The notes beneath the pieces were generated by a model. It did not search any database, had not been told where the DNA came from, and saw only the letters and a list, made by a program, of their open reading frames with translations. From assembly GCF_000090795.2 (NCBI RefSeq), contig NW_003546489.1, positions 82,171 through 107,456 of the forward strand: 25,286 nucleotides of DNA, given 5' to 3'. This stretch comes from Amphimedon queenslandica (lineage: Eukaryota > Porifera > Demospongiae > Haplosclerida > Niphatidae). Both the position numbers and the translations under genes were made by a program. Shown here one piece after another: positions 18,334-25,286 of this stretch. Position 1 is the stretch's first letter. The number at the start of each line of letters is the position of its first letter.

Positions 18334-19706
18334 TTATAGACAAGTGATAATGTGGGTAATGTGGGAAAAGTTATTGCATTGACATTTCTTGGTACATATG
18401 TCACAACATCGACATCCTTTCTTCTCATCAAAGTGAACATAGTTTTCAAATTCACTTAAAAGCATGTCACGTCTGCATTGTGACTTATTTTTCACGTAAT
18501 CCAACATTTTACCTTCACAATTGTCTAGCAACCTCTTGGAATGTAACATTACAACATATGAATCAATTCCTTCCCTGCGTCCTCTTCCAATCTGTGGGAC
18601 ATATGTCTCCATATCATTTGGTACACCATAATAAATTTTGTATATCACATTTTTAAAGTCTATACCCATCCCAAAAGGATCAGTACATATCACTATCCTT
18701 AAGCATGGTTGTTTAGTGAAATTGTCGATGATGGTACTTTTGACATCAGAATCAGTACCTTTGAAAAAACATGTCAACAAGTCACACTCCAATAACGTCT
18801 GAAGTACCAATAGGATGGCAAAAATTTGGTTCCAAAGACATTTTAAAATATAGATATAGTTTCCAACAGTCACTTTTAGCTTTGCAGAAAATCATGATCT
18901 TTGGCATGAATGTCAACTTCATCTTCGATTCGGTCAATTAAAGATCAAAAACTTTTGATACATCATAAGCATTATATCCCTTTACCTGAACACTAAATCT
19001 AATGTTACAGTTGTCTGGTGATTGTATAATTGTAAATGCATCTCTCATTGCTAAAGTAGCCTCCACCTGTTGCCATAGATGTTGTGATGCTGTAGCTGTT
19101 AAAGCCATTATTCTAACATTGGTAGGCATGATACTTCTAATCTCTTGTAGTCGAGTCAATGCTTTTCAAAACGATAATCTTCTAATTTAAAATGATTTGA
19201 AATGCATAATTATGAAGACTGATAAAACTTACCATTTTATGATGCAATGAGCGTCATCAATTATAAGTCCAGCAATTTGTCCTTCATAAATCTTACTAAA
19301 AAGCAAAGACCTCCAATTTTGTACAAGTTGCTCTGGACTCAAATAATATGGCGTATTCACCATTTATAACCTTTTTTTTCACATCCTGAGTAGAATCACA
19401 GCATTAATATCCAGCAGACACATTATGGCTATTCAGATCTTGAACTTGATCACTTATGACAGCAGTTAAGGGAGACACTACCATAATAATTGCCCTTTTA
19501 TCTCCAGATCTTCTATGATAAAGATCAAATGCAACTGGCAAGCATGTAAAACAAAGTGTTTTTTTATATCCAGTCAATAGTATGGCAAAGACATCTCTCC
19601 CTTTCATAAACTCTCTAAAACACTGTGCCTGTTCTTTTAGTGAAGAGAAACCCAGCAAACTTGCAGATTCTTCAATTGCTGCAGTCAAGCTGTCCATAAT
19701 GACCAT
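18334..19706 (-). pseudogene. RecQ-family (SF2) DNA helicase, multi-exon, inactivated
   Basis: The first piece (ATG 19706 to 19404) holds SLLGFSSLKEQAQCFREF, a Walker A region AILLTGYKKTLCF and motif Ia VVSPLTAVISDQV. The second (~19382-19233, ending at a GTAAGT donor) has SPEQLVQNWRSLLF and motif II IDDAHCIIKW. The third (19159-~18950) has motif III MALTATAS and NIRFSVQ. The last (~18888-18334) has ICTDPFGMGIDFKNVI (motif V), VPQIGRGRREG (motif VI) and the RecQ zinc-binding Cys cluster CRRDMLLSEFE then CRCCDICTKKCQC. The order and spacing are those of RecQ helicases; the C-terminal part is short, without HRDC. Lesions: the Walker A Gly before Lys-Thr is Lys (19563-19565), DEAH is DDAH, motif VI is altered, and the pieces lie in different frames. 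It presumably unwound DNA during transposition. Confidence 0.85.
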
Positions 19707-19801
19707 GTGGTGTCACATTTGCTAGGTGTGGCCATCGTCTGACATCCGGTTATGTCATTACTATGTCAGCATGATGTCAGTTAACCACATGGATATCTTG
19801 G

Positions 19802-19889
19802 GACAAGACATCTTAAGCCATTGTACCCGACCCTTCCCCGCTGTCGACCCCAATGACTATAGGCTGGGGAATGGTCTGGCTAGCGAGAC
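19802..19889 (-). repeat. Right terminal inverted repeat
   Basis: Reverse complement of the left repeat, ending GGTCTGGCTAGCGAGAC at 19889. See the transposon entry for the alignment. Confidence 0.9.
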
Positions 19890-20169
19890 TAGATTTAGGC
19901 ATCATTTGGAAACTCATTTGATAGATAATACTTATCGTGCTATCTAAGTATCCATTCAGGTTTTCCTAGCCAAACATTGAATATGTTTATTAAAGCCTGT
20001 ACAACTGAACCAACGAACGGTACAGTATGTATTAAACAATAAATGTTACCAGTATACATACTTGGAGAGTATTAAGCACCTGATAGTCAGTATAATGTGC
20101 ATAACATTTTATGTGCCAAGTCTTAATTATTTAATTAGACAACACACGAACTGATTTAATAATAAGGAA

Positions 20170-22125
20170 AGGTGATGCACATATTTGAGTGGAATAGAGA
20201 CAAAACAGGAAAACATAATAGAGCACCCAGGCTTGGTATTCTGAAGCTTTATAAAATGAAAGTAAATCTACTGGTCCAGGAAGCTGCTCAATTTCATTAC
20301 GTGGTTTACTTTAGATATCAAGCTATTAATGGCACAAATGTATTTTACGCAATCTATAAGGTTGCATGTTATATTTTCCATCAATGCAGTGCTTCATAAG
20401 TTGCTGAAAGACATCTTCTAGGATGGAATGCATATAGTCGATTGGTATTAACTCAGGAGTATCTATATGCACTCCTGGAACACATTTCCTTTTCACTCCA
20501 GATTTTGGATGTCCTTTTCTCTGCAACAACTGCCCACTGTTCTCATTTTATCACTATCCCTTACTTGCAAGTGTGGGTTTCGACATTGAATATGGGCCCT
20601 ACAGTAAGCTTCGACTTCTGTGCAAAACAGTCACCCAAACTCAGCATTAAACTTCTTAGTGTTTGTGGCACTAGACTTAACTTGGAGGTCAATACAGACA
20701 TCAGCAATTCAGATCTTATAAGCATAGTAGAAGAAACACCTATCCTTTTTATGGATAGAGATATTGTCTTGAACCAGTTGAGGTATTGTATCTATTGTCA
20801 ACTGATGCTTCAGTGGGGCCATGCCATGATGTTGCTACAATAAGGTTATCAGCTGTCAGGCTTTTCTGGGGTGGTATACTGGTTACCATTAGATAAAAAG
20901 GCCAAAGTCTGCCTTTCGATGATTTATAAACAGGGACCCCATCGGAGCAAAGTACAAGCCCTTTGTTTCCTAGAATATACAGAAATTGATCATCATTCAT
21001 CAGGTCCTTAATTACACTGCCATCATGAATGTCTTGCATTGGTTTATCTTTAATTCATTTAAAAGATAATGAAACTGTTCATGTTTTTGTATAAAGTAAA
21101 AATTACATGTATACAACATAAACAACAGCACAAATTAAACCCTAACCATAGAGTTATTTAAGCAGTCTTCCAGTGAAAAAAGGGCACAGTCACATACATT
21201 GTTTTCTTTGCATCATTTGCTAGTGCTAACCTTAGCATCAATGGTTGGCTTAGCATAGCAAAGACAACTGAAGTGCAATACTGTCTGCTTATTGAGTGAT
21301 ACAAAATATTTTTAAAATGCATTAAGACTTTTTGGAGTGTTATTCTCCACTGATGGACAATGGGCCTATGGATTAAAAAGCAGCAAAAATATGTCATAAA
21401 TCACTGTAATTCGTATACTTTTATCAAAGTAATAAGGTCATCGATAATCTATTAGCAACAGCAAAGTACATCATGGTGTACCAACTGGTATCAGTGAATA
21501 TCACACTTCCCTAATATAATGCAGATTAACCTACATACCTGTGATTTTTATTAATTAATTTTAACTTATTGTAAGTGCTACTCTCGGCTTCATTCACTGT
21601 ATTTTATGCATCAAATTCATCATCAATATCATCACTACTATTCTCATGAAACATATCAATGTCATCGGGATCATTAATATCAAAAGCGTTGCTATTATCA
21701 TTGCCATCTACAATACAATTATCTTTCAATGTCATGGTGTTTATAATCAAACTCCTATTGATTAATCAAGTAATCACTACTATTGTTTTTTATTGGCATA
21801 TTGATTATAGTTGCCTCATCATTAGTCTGGCTGTGTAATAGTAACTAATTATCATCGTCATTAGCTAAACATTCAAAAATCTGCTTATGATCTACATATG
21901 AAATACCTTAATCACAACACCCTCCTTTTTCAATACCACAGTTGGTTTTGAAATAGATACACCACTTCTGTGATGATATGCCTTCTTGCCATGCATAGAA
22001 TTTTCATCATAGCGTAACAAGTTAGTTTGATTTTATTGTCTCCATTGACTTGTTTTAGGAACTGGTACATCTGGATCATTTATGTATGTCTTGTATTGCC
22101 TCTTTGCAGACTTATGAGCACTCAT
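20170..22125 (-). pseudogene. tnp2 / Transposase_21-like transposase (CACTA/EnSpm or KDZ-related), decayed
   Basis: The likely start is ATG at 22125: MSAHKSAKRQYKTYINDPD, a basic N-terminus cut by a TAA. An acidic block follows near 21735-21600 (DINDPDDIDMFHENSSDDID). A Cys-rich piece (HFSCLCYAKPTIDAKV, then CKENNVCDCALFSLEDCL) lies near 21200-21290. The core frame 21039-20749 has MQDIHDGSVI, CSDGVPVYKSSKGRLWPFYL and NLIVATSWHG. This is the conserved block DG...........DGVP.FKSS..S.WP of tnp2-like transposases, with its catalytic Asp. The frame 20529-20326 contains PIDYMHSILEDVFQQLMKHC, the family's DYMH motif. REIEQLPGPVDL and FYKASEYQAWVLYYVF (~20300-20210) end it, matching the W.KASE.R.WLLYYS block. 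At least five frame changes separate the pieces. TIRs were not found. Confidence 0.75.
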
Positions 22126-22612
22126 GCTGCTTACTATTTTATAGTGGAAGCTAACTCTTAAAGTCTCCTTAACGTCTGCTTAAAGTCCACTCATCTATCT
22201 TGTAGGACACAAATTGTAAGCCACACTTTGGATAAAAATCAGCGAATGATCATTGTAGCTATGTAAACTCGTGGTCATTTAGCTTTAACAACAGTAACTT
22301 GTGCCTGTGGCTGTATTTATCTTAACGGTGCTGCGTCTAGCAACAATTAAAATATGCAGAAATGTTTAAGCCATAGAGGCCCATGAAAAGCCACACACCT
22401 AAACCACATTCATGTGTGGTTATCGTAATTAGTTCATGGAACAGCTGCAATGCCTAAGTGTCAAGGAAGAAGAGTTTGAAATGCTTTAGCTAGTCAATGG
22501 AAACCATCTACTGATACAGTGGCATGTATACAATATATTTAAGAAGTATTGTAATAATTTTTATGTACATGCACTAGATACAGTGAATGCTAGCAGTATG
22601 CTTTTAGCAGAG
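22126..22612. other. Non-coding stretch with a small hairpin
   Basis: No gene was recognised. AACCACATTCATGTGTGGTT near 22402 is a 7 bp-arm hairpin. The region upstream of the tnp2-like start may have held its promoter and terminus. Confidence 0.35.
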
Positions 22613-23110
22613 GACATGCTGGATGTTGCTTCTCAAACGGAGTCCTTTGTTTTGAAAGTGCTAGTATTGAGCATGTTGTACATGAACCATTACAACTAGA
22701 GCCACGTCATGGGAGTGTTCTAGAAATTCCTAATATTTATAGTAAGGTAGTTGATGCTATGTCATTTGGGCTTTCAAGGTGATGATGATTATTTTGATAC
22801 ACAAAATAATCTAGTTCAGTGTGGACCAGAACTTGTAGCGAGAGTTCAATCAGGAATAGCTCCTCCTAGCATTAAATGCTCTACAAAGTCATGGTCAATC
22901 AAAGTGCAGCACACTATGCTTTTTAATGAATGGCCAGTTCCTTGCAGAGTATAAGAGAAATACAAATATGCTTGGTGTTACTGCATGTTCAAGGAGTCAG
23001 TGGTTAGAATTGTGCAATGGACTAAAAAGAATGTACATGAGTCAGCTCAATGGTCTTGTGAAAAAAAAAGACGTGTAATATCTAGTTGTGAAGACTACCA
23101 GAAATAGATT
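22613..23110 (+). pseudogene. Unrecognised coding-like stretch, frame-shifted
   Basis: After a possible acceptor (GCTTTTAG, ~22608), one plus frame reads RGHAGCCFSNGVLCFESAS then EPLQLEPRHGSVLEIPNIYS. The next frame (to 22954) reads GDDDYFDTQNNLVQCGPELV and WSIKVQHTMLFNEWPVPCRV, then a TAA, then KYKYAWCYCMFKESVVRIVQ and SAQWSCEKKRR. The composition is protein-like over about 500 bp but needs a frame change and a stop read-through, so it is either broken or contains short introns. No family was recognised. It lies between two mobile-element genes and is likely of the same kind. Confidence 0.35.
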
Positions 23111-23811
23111 GCCTCGTTTGACAGATTTTACTTGACACAAGGAAACTAGTCAAATAACTCCTCTACTACACTGTACAATTATAAAACTGGAAAATTTTAC
23201 AGCACTCCTTTGGCTTGGTACAAGGACCACAAAAGCAGTTTCAGAATTTTACGAGCAAATACTTCAAATAAAAGCATTATGGGCGTGATCAAAACACCCT
23301 CTCCTTTGCATACGCCATTTTTAATTTTATTGTGCATGCTCAGAGTTGCCATAGTGACTGAAAGCAGATAGTCTGCTCTATTCTTTTGTCTCTTCTTCTG
23401 CAGTTTGCTCGCTTTTAAGGAGTGCGCAGAGTAAGAGATCACCAGTTCTTTCAAGAACTACTAATAGGTAAATAAAATAAGAATAAAGAATGTTTATAAT
23501 TTTTGACTTAGAGTGACTTGAATACTTTAGCTGCCTCTTGTTTGAAGCTAGTTTTGATCAACTTCATTTGAATTCTAGGTAGTACTTATTTCGATACATC
23601 AAGATAAGTGTTTACTATGATAAGCAGTAGATTTGCCACTCATGATGGTCTTAATTGCATACAGTATCCATAATATGTTATGGTACTTGTTTGTTGTTTT
23701 CATGCTAAGTTTAATTGTTGTGGTGCTAGTTGTAAAAAAGGGAAGTAGGAAAAGGAAAAGTGACTTAACTGGTGCAAAGTGTAATAAAAGAAGTTTGACA
23801 AATATTATTAA
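23111..23811. other. Spacer with short frames only
   Basis: An 85-codon minus-strand frame (23454-23197) and some plus-strand hydrophobic frames (~23633-23818) occur but show no motif. The hydrophobic run VCCF/VVFMLSLIVVVLVV near 23690-23735 is typical of translated GT/TT-rich DNA. The last part (~23740-23811, Lys/Arg-rich) may already belong to the following gene. Confidence 0.3.
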
Positions 23812-25286
23812 ATTGTAAGAAAATTGGAAAAATTTATTGTTAAAAATAGATCTTATGCTCAAGCTTACTATAGTAGACAATGTAGCAGGGTCAAAAGTAA
23901 GGCAAAAATTGCATATAAAATTACAAGAAAGTATAAACTTGCATATTCTAAGCAGTATCATGCCCTCCATCCAGGTTGTTTTACAAAAATGTAAAAAATG
24001 GTATAACAAAAACAAGGATGCAAAAATTATTAAGTCAACTTGCTATTCCAAAAAAATGTATAATGGTAATCCTCCTTAAAAAGATAAAATCTATAAAATA
24101 TTTATGAGCAACATATTCTAATGATTAACAACGAAAACAGCAACAATCTAGAGACTGTTATCAAAAGAATCTGAGACCCCAAAAAGGAAGTCAAAGGAAC
24201 GCTATCAACAAAATCCGGGCATTAACAAACAAAACTCTTTGAAATGGTATTGTGAGATTAGAGAGGCAATATTACGTGTAACAAAAGATAAATGTTTACA
24301 ATGAATAAATTAAAAATGGCACTAAATAAGGAAAGTAAGAGGCGGCTAAATAAAGATTATAATGATCGTAATCATGGTCAAATATTGTACAGATTGCGTT
24401 TTTATTACTCATTACCTGCACCAAATTGTGAATCAAAGGAATATTATTTTACGAAAATTATTGAAGCATTCTATTACAGCCCCGAAATAATTAACAATTT
24501 ATTGCCATCAAGTATGAAAGGTGTAGATTTTATAACACATCATATGACTGTAAATGTAATGCTGCATCAAGTACATTATTGGAATCAGTTTTGAGAAACA
24601 GATCCCACAAAGTAGGCATATTGATACATGCAGCAAATAGCATTAGGAAATTGAAGTTGAATAGCATTAGTGATTTTGGTGAGCATTGTCACACAAAAAA
24701 TAGTAAGCCTTATTTTTAAGAATCAGCATATTTATATCCCAAAGATCATCCTGATAGCCAAATGGATACACCAATTGCAATCCCTGTTGATACAAATGGC
24801 ATTTGTTATGTAGCAGAAATTGTTGATGTGTCATGTATTGCTACAGTAGAAGATATTAATCATGATAGTGATTTTGAAGATGACAATTTTGATCATAATA
24901 ATATAATGTATACTAATAAGAGAAAGCCTACCCTCAAATGGTACTCTACAGACAGGTGCAAGCCTTCATTAGAAACTGATGTTAGTTCAATTATTGCAGT
25001 TGGACGATATTTTGATAAACCCACTAAAAAATTGAGGAAGCATTTAGATGCATCTGATAATTGTCCTCATAATCATTATATGACAAGATTCCTGCATGTC
25101 GAAGAAATAGATCAAGTGCATGAACATGATTTCTGTAATAATGCAAATGTAACGATAATTGTTAAAAAAGATGAAAATAATGTTGAAAAATATTTTAAAT
25201 ATTCAGAAATTGTTTGTGAAAAGACAGACCAGCCTATATTGTGTAGTAGGATTGATACTGATAGTAAAAGCATGATGCGTATTATA
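23812..25286 (+). CDS. Lys/Tyr-rich repeat protein gene, partial; frameshifted 5' half, open 3' half running off right edge
   Basis: Pieces read in order on plus. 23812-23994, without ATG, has SYAQAYYSRQCSRVKSKAKI and KYKLAYSKQYHALHPGCF. ~24140-24175 has RDCYQKNLR. ~24164-24301 has RKSKERYQQNPGINKQNSLK then WYCEIREAILRVTKDKCLQ. 24292-24594 continues KRRLNKDYNDRNHGQILYRL then RFYYSLPAPNCESKEYYFTK. The recurring K..RY..N(P).....K..WY pattern shows a degenerate repeat of short basic helices. The next piece (ANSIRKLKLNSISDFGEHC) leads into a frame open from 24720 to the window end; its first ATG is 24762, giving 175 codons (MDTPIAIPVDTNGICYVAEI..). That part is acidic (DINHDSDFEDDNFDHN) and then mixed. 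Proteins with such basic repeats accompany mobile elements in invertebrates, but the family is not firmly recognised. Confidence 0.55.

Larger units (their letters stand above)
14534..19889. mobile_element. 5.36 kb DNA transposon with ~88 bp TIRs, transposase + RecQ helicase (AcademH-like)
   Basis: The two termini both begin GTCTCGCTAGCCAGA reading inward and remain about 90 percent identical over 88 bp. Between them lie a plus-strand DUF6589-type transposase gene (14712-18148) and a minus-strand RecQ-type helicase gene (19706-18334), arranged tail to tail with about 190 bp between their ends. No other gene is inside. To my knowledge the Academ superfamily includes a lineage (AcademH) that pairs its transposase with a superfamily II helicase; this element fits that description. 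Target duplication is unclear: the flanks TTGAGTTT and TAGATTTA match at only five of eight positions. Both genes carry disabling changes, so this copy is non-autonomous, while its ends are well kept. Confidence 0.85.

Noticed and set aside
20442-20843. 133-codon plus-strand frame
   Set aside because: Antisense to the tnp2-like transposase pieces; no motif on plus.
23599-24015. 138-codon minus-strand frame, hydrophobic and Leu/Phe-rich
   Set aside because: Composition is what the reverse complement of a Lys-rich coding region gives; the plus strand holds the repeat protein.

Overview
The window looks like a gene-poor stretch of an AT-rich animal genome, most likely a marine invertebrate and probably a sponge. 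That is inferred from very short introns (several of 43-45 and 61-63 nt with GT..AG borders), Cys-rich and DUF6589-type selfish genes of the kind common in sponges and cnidarians, and many small inverted-repeat elements. There are no bacterial-style operons, rRNAs, tRNAs or CRISPR arrays. No clear host housekeeping gene was recognised.

Layout. 1-884 (-): 5' end of a Pao/BEL LTR retrotransposon, with an uninterrupted gag-like frame running off the left edge. 1050-2006 (-): coding-like tandem repeat, a hairpin, and a broken tyrosine recombinase of DIRS/Crypton type. 2304-2513: small hAT-like MITE. 2675-2917 (-): orphan exon-like frame. 3295-4951 (-): decayed multi-exon gene with AT-hook-like segment, Ulp1-like cysteine protease region and C-terminal PHD-like zinc finger. 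5114-6720 (+): short spliced exons around a Tc1/mariner-like MITE. 6858-7950 (-): multi-exon rve-type integrase pseudogene, one of whose introns is almost wholly palindromic. 8130-8297: large palindrome. 9300-10880 (+): piggyBac transposase pseudogene. 11401-11678: MITE. 12619-13029 (-): doubtful frame.

14534-19889 is the centrepiece: a 5.36 kb DNA transposon bounded by about 88 bp inverted repeats, carrying two convergent genes, a DUF6589-type (Academ-like) transposase on + and a RecQ-type helicase on -. This fits the AcademH group of transposase plus helicase elements. Both genes are damaged. 20170-22125 (-): decayed tnp2/Transposase_21-like transposase. 22613-23110 (+): unrecognised coding-like stretch. 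23812-25286 (+): a Lys/Tyr-rich repeat gene, frame-shifted at its start but open to the right edge.

The window is best read as a transposon graveyard in which at least seven unrelated mobile-element gene types landed side by side. Only the BEL gag frame and the last 175 codons at the right edge are undamaged over any length. Gene fragments were reassembled by eye across frames and introns; all family names rest on motif recognition, not on database searches.
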